From assembly GCA_963377175.1 (NCBI GenBank), contig CAUJNA010000490.1, positions 147,001 through 211,000 on the forward strand: 64,000 bases of DNA, read 5' to 3'. Both the position numbers and the translations under genes were made by a program. Below are positions 49,383 to 57,712 of this stretch, piece after piece. Position 1 is the first letter of the stretch; every line of letters begins with the position of its first letter. The notes under the pieces were generated by a model. The model had not been told where the DNA came from. It ran no database searches and worked only from the letters and a program-made list of their open reading frames with translations. This stretch comes from Effrenium voratum (Eukaryota; Sar; Dinophyceae; Suessiales; Symbiodiniaceae).

Positions 49383-50342
49383 ATGTCGTCATGGTTGGAC
49401 GGCATGGGCCGTCAGGAGGCACGGTTTCAGCCAGGCGACCACGCTTGCTTGGTGACGCGGAAGTCCAGCTTCTTCCCGCTCTATCAGCTTCATTCGGAGA
49501 TACTGGAAAAGTTGGAGCAAGCCATCGTGTTTCGCAAAGGGAGCCCCATCTGCATGGAGGAGTTCAGGGATCTGCGAGTGTTCATTCATGTGAACAGCGA
49601 CGATTATCTGGAAAGACATTACACAGAGGAAACTGCAGACTGGCGCAATCACGAAACTCGCACTTCCTCAGTGCAGCAGTGGATCGAGCATCGGCCTTGG
49701 GTTCAGCTGGTGCAAGGGCCCACGAAGAACCTGATATGTGCCATCAACGAGTACAAGTGGAAGCATTATCAGTTGCGGTGTGTGGTGTATGACATTCAAC
49801 GTGCCCCTTATGGTGGAAATTATGGGCCCCTTTCCCACGCTTCCTGGGAGAAGCGCTTCTTGATTTGGGGCTGGCAGGACGAGCTCGATCGCGTGCCTGA
49901 CCTGGTTGAGTGGTCCCAGGACTATTCCTCGACACTTTGCCTGCCAATCAGTGACCCCGTGCCAAAACCACGGGTGATGCTGAAGGCCCTTCACAGACGA
50001 GACGTTGACATGATTCGCAGGTTCATGCCACTTTCTCTCTTTCCTGGCAACGCCATCTGGCATCCTGATGACATCGAGCAGATCACTGCAGTACAGCATG
50101 AATCTGATGCAGAAGGGGAGGACGCTGACATGCAGGTTGAGGATCCGGAGTTTCTATTGGTCGACACCGCCGACCAGGTCCCTGGCACCGAGTGCGATCA
50201 AATTGGCCGTGTCCAAGTTGGACCCATCATCAACAATTCGCCATGGCACCAAGATCAGCGCGCAAAGCAGCGTGTTGCCGCCAGCTGCGGAAACGCAGCT
50301 GCTGGAACTTCAAAACCAGTCACTGTGTTCTCCTCTGAGTAG
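49383..50342 (+). CDS. hypothetical protein, 319 residues, single exon
   Basis: ATG 49,383 (MSSWLDGMGRQEARFQPGDH), uninterrupted to 50,342. The first ~240 residues look like one globular domain rich in Trp and Tyr (SSVQQWIEHRPWVQLVQGPT, LIWGWQDELDRVPDLVEWSQ), possibly an alpha/beta fold. The acidic C-terminal tail holds a family hairpin in frame (AASCGNAAAG). I recognise no family. It is the longest unbroken host-type frame of the array, so it is a good candidate for an expressed gene. The start is favoured because a hairpin ends two bases before it and upstream codons lack an ATG. Confidence 0.65.
   Translation: MSSWLDGMGRQEARFQPGDHACLVTRKSSFFPLYQLHSEILEKLEQAIVFRKGSPICMEEFRDLRVFIHVNSDDYLERHYTEETADWRNHETRTSSVQQWIEHRPWVQLVQGPTKNLICAINEYKWKHYQLRCVVYDIQRAPYGGNYGPLSHASWEKRFLIWGWQDELDRVPDLVEWSQDYSSTLCLPISDPVPKPRVMLKALHRRDVDMIRRFMPLSLFPGNAIWHPDDIEQITAVQHESDAEGEDADMQVEDPEFLLVDTADQVPGTECDQIGRVQVGPIINNSPWHQDQRAKQRVAASCGNAAAGTSKPVTVFSSE
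50282..50301. repeat. CTGYG-N4-CRCAG hairpin 20, in coding sequence
   Basis: Perfect CAGCTGCG/CGCAGCTG with loop GAAA, in frame about 40 bases before the stop of the 319-residue protein. Confidence 0.9.
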
Positions 50343-50573
50343 AGACTGAGACAGGCCCGCCGCCAGCCACAACGCACAGTGTTTTTGAGGCTGAAGTTGT
50401 GTGGCCTTGGATTGAAAAAAAATGCATCGAGCCACGGAGTGTGCGCATGTGCATGAGCACTGCTAGGCTTTGTTGTGGTGTGAGTGCACGGGCATTGCTG
50501 CTGCTTGTCGTCCTGCCCTTGACTTGCATCGCCGCAGTCATTAAGGCCCGAGTTTCGCCGAAGGTTTCCAAAC

Positions 50574-51149
50574 ATGTCGTCTGAACACGAGAGCACGGTG
50601 ATTTTCGGCAGTCGGGCTGACCTTCGCGCAGAGCGGAAACGCAAGCGTGATGAGTCGGGGGACTGGGACATGCTTAGCCACCCAGACTTGCGGAGCATTC
50701 TGCAGCAGAAGGAGCGGCTTGGAAACATTTTGATGAAGTACCCCACGCTCCTCCATTTACCTGCGGATGCCATGCCTGAGACACCGCCTGTTGGCAACCA
50801 TTCCTACACGGTCAAGCCTGCAGGATGCTGCAAGATTATGGTTAAACTGGACAACTCAAGCTTTGTGGTGAAAGGCCTTGGACAATCACAGAAGTTTGGC
50901 TTCGGGATGAAGTTCTACGTGGGGAGCGCCGACGATTTGCCACTGGGTGAGCGAGTTATGCCAGGGCTTGTCGCAGTGGCTTGGGCAGAGGCCCAGGTCC
51001 TGGCAAGGAAGTGGCAGCAGAAGAAAGATTCCGAGCAACCTGATGTCTCGCCCAGCTGCGATGCAACAACTGAGCCATCCCCCAAGGATGCCTCTTCCGG
51101 AAGCGAAACAACACTGGCTTGGGGGCAGTTCAGCCCTGATCGACTTTGA
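50574..51149 (+). CDS. hypothetical protein, 191 residues, single exon
   Basis: ATG 50,574. The N-terminal ~60 residues are charged and helical (SRADLRAERKRKRDESGDWD, LRSILQQKERLGNILMKYPT). The middle (KIMVKLDNSSFVVKGLGQSQ, KFGFGMKFYVGSADDLPLGE) looks like a small beta-rich domain. The C-terminus is a Ser/Pro-rich tail. No family is recognised. The gene stands alone in one frame, and a family hairpin begins about 30 bases after the stop. Confidence 0.6.
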   Translation: MSSEHESTVIFGSRADLRAERKRKRDESGDWDMLSHPDLRSILQQKERLGNILMKYPTLLHLPADAMPETPPVGNHSYTVKPAGCCKIMVKLDNSSFVVKGLGQSQKFGFGMKFYVGSADDLPLGERVMPGLVAVAWAEAQVLARKWQQKKDSEQPDVSPSCDATTEPSPKDASSGSETTLAWGQFSPDRL

Positions 51150-51179
51150 CTCCAGTACAGATTGGATCAGGTGTTCAAA

Positions 51180-51199
51180 CAACTGCGCCCCCGCAGTTG
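51180..51199. repeat. CTGYG-N4-CRCAG hairpin 21
   Basis: Perfect CAACTGCG/CGCAGTTG with loop CCCC, about 30 bases after the stop at 51,149. Confidence 0.9.
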
Positions 51200-51420
51200 G
51201 ATGCCTTGCTGTTTTCCCAAACGGCGGTTTTTGCAAGCTGCAATTGCTGCTTGCTTCTTAGCAGCAACATGGTCGGGGAGACATGCAATTGACATGTCGC
51301 GGGGAAAGCTGAGAGTCTGAAAAGGAGCCCGCGTGAGTTTCAACAGCCACTGCGTGGCCATGTTGAAGCCCCCCGAGTCACTCTGCGCAAAAGATGAGGG
51401 GGTCACTCTGCGCAAAAGAA

Positions 51421-51511
51421 TAGGGCAGGCGGGATTTGAACCCGCGACCTCCCCACCAACCCGTGTGTCCACAGGTTGATCCGGGCACGCTGCCATTGCG
51501 CCACCGCCCCT
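51421..51511 (-). tRNA. tRNA-like gene or tRNA-derived element with an enlarged anticodon arm
   Basis: On the minus strand the acceptor arms GGGGCGG and CTGCCCT pair over seven positions (with two G-U pairs). A D-arm GCGC/GCGT follows, and a T-arm GCGGG-TTCAAAT-CCCGC is present. Box A (TGGCGCAATGG) and box B (GGTTCAAATCC) fit the RNA polymerase III consensus. The anticodon region is about 15 bases too long and contains a perfect 8-bp hairpin (AACCTGTG/CACGGGTT), which could be a small intron or show that this is a tRNA-derived repeat. I could not assign an anticodon. It runs against the direction of the surrounding genes. Confidence 0.5.
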
Positions 51512-51624
51512 TGCTCCCTCTGTGGCAACTTCGGGGCCTGAACCCGGCCCAAATTTTGAACAAGTCTTCGGAGCCAACACGGAGAGTTTTTCCAGCTTGA
51601 AAACAATTTAGAGCCTGAACCCGG

Positions 51625-52510
51625 GGCCCAAATGGAACAGCTTTTCGGGGCCCGAATCCGGGACCCGAAAGGAACAGCTTTTCGGGGCCCGAATCGGGGC
51701 CCGAATCAAACAACTTTTCGGGGCCCGAATCCGGGACCCGAAAGGAACAGCTTTTCGGGGCCCGAATCGGCGAACAACTTTTCGTGGCCCGGGCTCTTGG
51801 CTGTGGATGTTTCTGGGGGCTCTTTGGAGGCCACCGTTCTGCACATTTGTGTCCACCAGCCATCTTTTCGGGGCTCGAATGGTATACGACTTTTCGGGGC
51901 CCGAATCCGGGACCCGAATGGAACAGCTTTTCGGGGCCCGAAACGGGGCCCGAATCGAACAACTTTTCGGGGCCCGGGGCTCTTGGCTGTGGATGTTTCT
52001 CCAGGGACTCTTTGGATGCCACTGTTTCAATTTGCACATTTGTGTCCACCAGCCATCTTTTCGGAGCCCGAATGGTATACGACTTTTTGGGGCCCGAATC
52101 CGGGACCCGAATCCGGGACTCGAATGGAACAGCTTTTCGGGGCCCGAATCCAGGACCCGAATCGAACGACTTTTCGGCCCGGAACTCTTGGCTTTGGATA
52201 ATGTTTTTCCAGGGGCTCTTTGGAGGCCACCGTTTCAATCTGCACATTTGTGTCCACCAGTTATCTTTTCGGGGCTCGAATGGTATACGACTTTTCGGGG
52301 CCCGAATCCGGGACCCGAATGGAACAGCTTTTCGGGGCCCGAATCGGGGCCCGAATCGAACAACTTTTCGGGGCCCGGGGCTCTTGGCTGTGGATGTTCC
52401 TCCAGGGGCTCTTTGGAGGCCACCGTTTCAATCTGCACATTTGTGTTCACCAGCCATCTTTTCAAGCCCGAATGGAATGACTTTTTGGGGCCCGAGCCCA
52501 GTGCCCGAAT
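51625..52510. repeat. satellite-like tandem repeat, about 190-215-bp units
   Basis: Four to five diverged units. Each has several TTTTCGGGGCCCGAATC blocks, then GGGCTCTTGGCTGTGGATG, an AGGGGCTCTTTGGAGGCCAC segment and CATTTGTGTCCACCAGCC. Markers: GTATACGACTTTT at about 51,878, 52,074 and 52,285. The long frames on both strands here are repeat artefacts. Confidence 0.85.
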
Positions 52511-52732
52511 GGTAGTTTTTTTCTTGTGGTGCTTGAATACTTTGTGCAAGTTGGACTTTTTTGTTTTTTGGGGATCTAAAGCTTGACTTGCCGGTAGTTG
52601 AACCTTTCGACCATTGACAAACTCTTATGGGCCAGCATTGAAAAGATCTGGGCAGGGGGTGGACTCTCGCTACTTTCTTTGTCAAGCTCCAGCCGCCTGA
52701 CTTCACGTCGCCGTTGCCAAAGGGGGCGTGCC

Positions 52733-53216
52733 ATGGTTGTGAGAATAAAGAGCGAGCTGGGGGAGATGAAGAACACCAAGATGCTGCAGGCCGACCCCGT
52801 GAATGTCAAAACTGCAACTAAGAGACGGCAGCTTGGAATAACAGTTCAGTCAATAATTGTAGTATGTGTTTTATTATCTCTTCAACTGTGTTCTTGAGCC
52901 TGCCCAAAACATCTTTGCAAACTGCACTGGGCCAGGTACGAGAACAGCCGGCGCTGCAACATCCGTGTGCGACTCACCAAGGAAGAACTACTGAGTCTCC
53001 AAAACCATGATGAGTTGCTTGCTGAAGTAGATCGGCTGCGGCTCCATGAAGAAAGAATTGGATTTCTGGACCAAAAGCACTACCATGGGTGCACGGGACT
53101 GGTGCGACCGTCTCCGCCAGGCTGAGCAGAAATTCCGTGAAGCAGCTGAAAAGAACGCGCGGCTTGAAGAGGCCCTGCGTGATTTAAACAGCAAGTTGGA
53201 CAGCTTGCGCTTATGA
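52733..53216 (+). CDS. small coiled-coil protein, three exon-like segments
   Basis: Segment 1 from ATG 52,733 (MVVRIKSELGEMKNTKMLQA) reads to about 52,830. A non-coding AT-rich stretch follows. Segment 2 (about 52,935-53,085) encodes RVRLTKEELLSLQNHDELLA and EVDRLRLHEERIGFLDQKHY, and segment 3 continues a coiled coil (RLRQAEQKFREAAEKNARLE, EALRDLNSKLDSLRL) to the stop at 53,214-53,216. Frame changes imply one intron and one short intron or indel. It looks like a short dimeric coiled-coil protein; function is unknown. It is the last gene before the right inverted repeat, and a hairpin begins at the base after its stop. Confidence 0.5.
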
Positions 53217-53238
53217 CAAACTGCGCTCGCGCAGTTTG
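53217..53238. repeat. CTGYG-N4-CRCAG hairpin 22
   Basis: Perfect CAAACTGCG/CGCAGTTTG with loop CTCG, directly after the stop codon at 53,216. Confidence 0.9.
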
Positions 53239-53583
53239 TTTTGAGGCGAAAGCAGCCAGCGCCAGTGCCTGAGGCAAACCTGGCAGCTGCCATATGACGG
53301 GGTCTCACTGGCGCTGTCCAGCTGTATCTCTTTTCCATTGGCGTGGGGCAATGCCGGAAAAAAAGAGAGCAGCTGCGCGCGCACGGCCTTTTGCTTCTTG
53401 CTTATCGGCTGCTAAGGTGGCCAACGATTGTAACCAGTAGGCTGCCAAGTTGCATGTTTCTGCCCAAGCGGATCCCGCCCCTTCCCTCTTGACTTTCTTC
53501 TTTGGGGTCCTTTTGGCCATGCAGCAACGCAAGTCAAGTTCAAGCCACCTCGGAGTAAGAGCGCATCCCAAAATTCTCCCCCC
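53239..53583. other. no gene seen
   Basis: Spacer between the last hairpin and the right inverted repeat. Open frames on either strand lack coding character. Confidence 0.5.
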
Positions 53584-53736
53584 CCCCCCTCCCTCCCCAA
53601 GATTTTCGGCAAAAAAAACACTTCCGAAAAACGGATTGTTTTGACAAAGAACGCGCACGCGAAAAAACAAGGTTTTCGGTCCAAAAAAAGCACCAAACAA
53701 AAAGGCATAAAAAGCATGTCCTTAATGACCGGCCAG
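53584..53736 (-). repeat. right copy of the ~152-bp inverted repeat (candidate TIR)
   Basis: Reverse complement of 12,946-13,097 with few changes; ends CCGGCCAG and is followed by TGAA (53,737-53,740). Confidence 0.7.
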
Positions 53737-53740
53737 TGAA

Positions 53741-53941
53741 ATTTGAAAAGCGCAATGTGTTCTGATGACACCATGATGACGCCATGCACACTGACGTCAG
53801 ACCTCGTCCAAAAACCCATACATCGGACACAGTTGCGTGCGCAGCAATCTGAAAGAACACCAAGATGCTCCATGGTGTTCTGAAAACCCCCAAAAAACAT
53901 ATACAAATATAAACCTTCAGAACCAACCCGCCCTGACCCAC
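53741..53941. other. short host-like spacer between the inverted repeat and the AT-rich viral region
   Basis: About 200 bases of balanced composition. The nonamer GAAATTTGA stands at both edges (53,738-53,746 and 53,942-53,950). No gene is seen. Confidence 0.5.
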
Positions 53942-54375
53942 GAAATTTGATAGTGTACGATAATAATACAGTAGATTTGAGGCAACAACACTTTAAAAAA
54001 ATGTTAGATGGAGAAAATCAAACAACATATTTTGATATGGCAAGGAATGATGAAATGGATGATTTAAGAGACGGTTCAATACAAACACTAAGTGCCCCAA
54101 TGGATGATGCAGAGGAACAACACGAACGACAAATCAGTCAAGTTTCAAAAAGAGTTAGTAGCGAACAAATAGCAGACCTACACCAACGAGCGCAACGAGC
54201 AAGACAATTAGAAGGACAAGAGGGGAGAAGACCAAGTATCCAGTCAATGGTAACTGCAAAATCAAGCGATACTGAAGACTTACCACCATTAGAACCGCTT
54301 ATGACAGAAGACGAAGTTCAAAGATGTAGCAAAGAAAGTGGCATCATCAAGAGAGCAAAAAATGGACAGCGCTGA
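53942..54375 (+). pseudogene. viral unknown protein, 5'-truncated at the junction
   Basis: The frame is open from the composition break with no ATG before codon 19 (ATG 54,001). It encodes a hydrophilic, charged protein (TYFDMARNDEMDDLRDGSIQ, then EEQHERQISQVSKRVSSEQI, EDLPPLEPLMTEDEVQRC). No family is recognised. The lack of a start supports loss of the 5' end when the element was inserted or rearranged. The end overlaps the next frame by about 14 bases, and both may be one gene split by an indel. Confidence 0.5.
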
Positions 54376-54505
54376 CAGTTCATCCTCAGTCCCAGCAGAA
54401 CCATCAAGAAGAATCAAGGAAACCATTGATTATTCAAGTGATATGAAACACTGGAAACAAACAACGAACGTTCAGGAAGAAGATTTTTATTTCAATTACA
54501 TTTAA
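54362..54505 (+). CDS. viral short protein or continuation of the preceding gene
   Basis: A 47-codon frame (MDSADSSSSVPAEPSRRIKE, then HWKQTTNVQEEDFYFNYI) overlapping the end of the previous frame. It may be its C-terminus after a frameshift. It ends 5 bases before the next ATG. Confidence 0.35.
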   Translation: MDSADSSSSVPAEPSRRIKETIDYSSDMKHWKQTTNVQEEDFYFNYI

Positions 54506-54510
54506 GAGGA

Positions 54511-54720
54511 ATGTTTACTGAAGAACAAGAAAAGGAGTATAACAAAAAAAAGAAGAAAGGAAGAGGTAGAGGTGAAACAGGTAGAGCTTATTTACTTAGA
54601 CTGGTGGAGGAACTAATAGGCAGTGGAAAATGGACAACAGAAGTAAATGATGAACTACTAAGAAAACAAATGGGAGATTGGAGAGTTATGAAAGGAAAAG
54701 GTAAAGCATCAGAGGTTTAA
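54511..54720 (+). CDS. viral small basic protein
   Basis: 69 residues, very basic near the start (YNKKKKKGRGRGETGRAYLL), then helical (LVEELIGSGKWTTEVNDELL). Probably nucleic-acid binding by composition only. The frame is open a little upstream without a better start. Confidence 0.45.
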   Translation: MFTEEQEKEYNKKKKKGRGRGETGRAYLLRLVEELIGSGKWTTEVNDELLRKQMGDWRVMKGKGKASEV

Positions 54721-54738
54721 ATAATTCATGTATACAAT

Positions 54739-54757
54739 TTATCAATAATTAGTATAA
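54739..54757 (+). promoter_or_regulatory. candidate viral promoter motif
   Basis: TATCAATAATTAGTATAAA immediately before ATG 54,759. A near copy (TATCAATAATTAATATA) precedes the lipase start at 59,134. Confidence 0.45.
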
Positions 54758-54758
54758 A

Positions 54759-55271
54759 ATGATTAACAACCTCAAACACGAATCAAGGAAGCGCCCTACT
54801 TTTGATGAAATGCTTAAACAAACAATCACAAGCAAAATAAAAACAACAGTTATATTGAAGAAATACAAGAAAAATATGTTATTGAATAATTTTGATTTTG
54901 ATGAAATGGATTTAATGAATTATAAAAATAAAGAAAGATATATGAACGCAGAAGTTATGATGGCAGACAAGGCGACACAAACGCTTAACAAAGAAAACAA
55001 GGCAACGCAAACAGACCTGCCATATGATAAGGTAACGCAAACTTATAATGATAATGATATGACAAAATTATTAGGTGGTTCTTCAAAGAGTTTCAAAAGC
55101 AAAATGATAACCAAGGCAGAAGCAGAAGCAGAAGCATTTACATATGACCCTGATTTATATGATGACGACGATGATGATGATGATAAAAAAGATGATGACA
55201 TTGATACATATAGAAAGACATTTTTTTATGTTGATGAGGATTATAGAATTTATGTTGAGGTCAGGTTTTAG
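54759..55271 (+). CDS. viral acidic protein, 170 residues
   Basis: ATG 54,759. The N-terminal part is basic and helical (PTFDEMLKQTITSKIKTTVI). The middle has three spaced repeats of ATQT (KATQTLNKENKATQTDL, KVTQTYND), which recall TQT-type dynein light chain binding motifs. Then come AEAEAEAF and a run of eight Asp. The function is not known. The ATQT repeats are a real feature; the binding role is only a possibility. Confidence 0.55.
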   Translation: MINNLKHESRKRPTFDEMLKQTITSKIKTTVILKKYKKNMLLNNFDFDEMDLMNYKNKERYMNAEVMMADKATQTLNKENKATQTDLPYDKVTQTYNDNDMTKLLGGSSKSFKSKMITKAEAEAEAFTYDPDLYDDDDDDDDKKDDDIDTYRKTFFYVDEDYRIYVEVRF

Positions 55272-55644
55272 TATAGGACAAATAGTAGCACATTTAACAT
55301 ATCACACTACATTAACTACAATTCAAGGTTCAGAGTTATTAGTTAATTTAACAATGAATTCATTAGTAACATCATACGATATAGCAACTGCCATAATGAA
55401 TATGTTCAATACAAATGTTAGTGAAGAAGTTGATTTATCAACCTCCTCTCCACCTATTAGCGTTAATAGTTCTCCACCTATCACTGTTAATAGTTCTTCA
55501 ACACATACTGTTAATTCATCATCGTCAGAAGAAAATGCTAATTATGAAATAGCACCGCCAACCGACATGCCTATTCCTACTGATGCTGAAAGTGAAAATG
55601 AAGAAGAGCAACCGTCAAGCAGTAGTAAAGAAAAGTCTAGTTAA
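55252..55644 (+). CDS. viral hydrophobic protein with Ser-rich tail
   Basis: Probable ATG near 55,252 (MLRSGFSIGQIVAHLTYHTT); the open frame further upstream reads antisense-like Met/Ile runs over the Asp tract. The N-terminal ~50 residues are hydrophobic to amphipathic, followed by a Ser/Thr/Pro repeat (SPPISVNSSPPITVNSS) and an acidic end. The layout (hydrophobic part plus Ser-rich tail) resembles the gene before the GC-rich capsid copy at 24.9 kb; shared ancestry is not shown. A terminator-like hairpin follows. Confidence 0.45.
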   Translation: MLRSGFSIGQIVAHLTYHTTLTTIQGSELLVNLTMNSLVTSYDIATAIMNMFNTNVSEEVDLSTSSPPISVNSSPPITVNSSSTHTVNSSSSEENANYEIAPPTDMPIPTDAESENEEEQPSSSSKEKSS

Positions 55645-55676
55645 TATTGATAATTACTTTGTAATTATTATCAATA
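55645..55676. terminator. AT-rich stem-loop after a viral gene
   Basis: ATTGATAATTAC and its near-complement GTAATTATTATCAAT enclose a 3-base loop, directly after the stop at 55,644. Confidence 0.45.
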
Positions 55677-55731
55677 GATTTTTTAACAAAATAGACTTAA
55701 GGGAATATCACTTTAATATAATAAGATAGTA

Positions 55732-56077
55732 ATGCCTTTCTACAGCAGACATTCTAATGATATAAGTGACAATTATTGTTTAAACACTCTTGATGATGAT
55801 GAGTATAGTAGTTTTATGAGTATGATATATATGAATAGCAGGTTTGGAGCAGACATTCAAAGACATTATGATAGTTCAGATGCTGATGTAATACCAACAT
55901 CAAGTGAGGAAGAGAGATTAAATAAAACAAAAAACAAGCATACCAGAGTAAATATTTTCAAGAAAAGCAGAACCATCCTTACACCTGCAATATGTGTGGA
56001 AAAACGATGAGTAATTCTTCAAACATCAAAAGACATGAGAAATCTAGAAAGTGTCAAAAAGCAAGAGAAATAATGTG
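55732..56077 (+). pseudogene. viral C2H2-type zinc-finger protein with frameshift
   Basis: ATG 55,732 starts an acidic N-terminal region (ISDNYCLNTLDDDEYSSFMS). Near 55,965 the coding sense shifts to another frame that encodes YTCNMCGKTMSNSSNIKRHE then KSRKC, a single zinc finger of C-x2-C-x12-H-x5-C type, to the stop at about 56,077. One indel separates the halves. Likely DNA- or RNA-binding. Confidence 0.6.
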
Positions 56078-56123
56078 ATTATTTTTTATTGAATACAATT
56101 AATAAAAACTAATCAGTATTATA

Positions 56124-56941
56124 ATGAGTAAACTTACAAAAGATGAAATATTAAGTAATTTATTTTACGATTTGGAGCAAGGGTATGGTTCAAAGCAAAG
56201 TTTATACAAACAAGCAAATGAGACAGATGCATCATTTACTCTAAAAGAAGTTGGTGATTGGTTGAAGAAGCAACCTAATAAACAAACTCAAACCATATCA
56301 AAAATATAATAGTTTCTTAGTGCCTTATGCCAGAGCAGAATTTCAATTAGATATTATGGATATGAACATATTTAAGAAAGAAGGTGAAGAAAGATATGCT
56401 TTAATTGTAATTGATGCTTTCAGAAAAATTAGGTAATGTTGTTCCAATGCCTGAGCGAGCAAGTCCAAATGTTTTAAAAGCATTGAAAGAAAGTTCTAAA
56501 ATTATGGGTGAACCGATTGAAATTTATAGTGATGATGACGGAGCATTTTACTCGGATGTCAAAAAATATTTAGATAGTCTAGGCATAAGTCAAAAGAAAA
56601 CAATGACACATGCGTATATAGGAGAGAGATTTATTAGGACGATGAAAAAGGGAATAAGTGATAGAATGAATTTTACAAAGGGAAAATGGACTGATATGTT
56701 AAAACCAACACTGAAAAATATAATGATACATACACTCATCAAATGGAATGAAACCTATTGAAGCACACAAGGATGAAAATAGAATAAATGTAAAGGCAAA
56801 TCTAACATTAAAGCAGAAGCACATGAGGAAATACCCCCAATTATCTGTTGGTGATATGGTTAAAATCTATAAGAAAGGTAAAGGTAATTATTCCACACGA
56901 AAAGAAACAATTTCAAAATGGAGAGAGATATGACACTACAA
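56124..56941 (+). pseudogene. viral retroviral-type (rve) DDE integrase, frameshifted
   Basis: Inserts viral DNA into the host genome. Four frames must be joined: an N-terminal helical part (MSKLTKDEILSNLFYDLEQG), the core start FLVPYARAEFQLDIMDMNIF with ALIVIDAFRK (first Asp), IEIYSDDDGAFYSDVKKYLD (second Asp), MTHAYIGERFIRTMKKGISD (catalytic Glu), and a C-terminal SH3-like or chromo-like part (QLSVGDMVKIYKKGKGNYST). Breaks lie near 56,300, 56,430 and 56,750. This integrase type is the hallmark of Maverick/Polinton elements and several virophages and Polinton-like viruses. Confidence 0.8.
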
Positions 56942-57089
56942 AAATATTATATTTTAGAAGGTTTAAGCAGACATTATCTACGTCACGAATTGCTTTTAGT
57001 AAATGAGTAATTGCTTTACTTCATAGAAATCATAAATTTGATTTTGACTTAAGGAGATATTTATATTAATAAATATATACTTATTAATA

Positions 57090-57705
57090 TGAATAGAAAT
57101 TTAGCGCCGGATGAAATACTAAAATCGTTAAATACATTCTAAAAAACAATGTAGGACAATATAAATTAAATAAAAAAGGTAAACAATTAAAAACAATAAT
57201 CATAGGAAACAATCAATACAGATACAACGCTGATAAACCAATAAGCAAAAAACTCATCAAACAACTTGAAAGCGTAAAGAAAACTAATGAATACAAAGCA
57301 AACCAAATAAGAGAAAGAGTAGGAACAAGAACAGTCTTAAAACACGCAGTCAAGAAGAAAGCAACAATAACAGAGGAAAGAAGCGCTTTTAGAGCATATG
57401 CCAATGCTTACACCATTTCTAACATCAATTTGAAAGGTTTAAATGGATTGACTTATTTTGTTTACCAGTTTCATAAACTAAGTGAATATTTAAAAGAACA
57501 TAAGGGTATGAAATTAAACGCTGTCGTATCATTAAGAGTACATAATATATTTGAAGAAGAGCAATTAGTTAGTGCAAAGACAAGGTCATATACCATAAAT
57601 AATGAAGATGATTTGAAAAAAGCATTGAACAATATGAAACCAGACATTTTAATTCTTATCAGTGAGCGTTTGTCTCTATATCTTATACATTCATCAAGTT
57701 CATAA
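57090..57705 (+). pseudogene. viral unknown protein, about 200 residues, frameshifted near the start
   Basis: ATG 57,090 (MNRNLAPDEILKSLNTF then stop). After a one-base shift the frame runs to 57,705: Lys-rich (YKLNKKGKQLKTIIIGNNQY), KKTNEYKANQIRERVGTRTV, LKGLNGLTYFVYQFHKLSEY, KEHKGMKLNAVVSLRVHNIF. It appears to be a basic, possibly DNA-binding or structural protein. I recall no named family. It is convergent with the minus-strand zinc-ribbon gene, whose stop lies just beyond. Confidence 0.5.
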
Positions 57706-57712
57706 TACTTTA

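Larger units (their letters stand above)
12946..53736. mobile_element. candidate large inverted-repeat-bounded element with co-oriented cargo genes
   Basis: The interval between the two inverted repeats spans 40.8 kb, or about 21.2 kb after subtracting the nested Copia element. All predicted genes inside, apart from Copia and its insert, lie on the plus strand. All 22 copies of the short hairpin family fall inside it. It encodes a hAT-type transposase and a DNA methyltransferase among others. The boundary evidence is the inverted repeats and matching TGAA flanks only. The repeats could instead be two independent copies of a dispersed repeat, and the hAT transposase would predict an 8-bp target duplication that I do not see. 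Confidence 0.4.

Noticed and set aside
51378..52586. Frames of 240-290 codons on both strands rich in Gly/Pro/Ser.
   Set aside because: Created by the GGGGCCCGAATC satellite; the same peptide repeats with the DNA unit in both directions.
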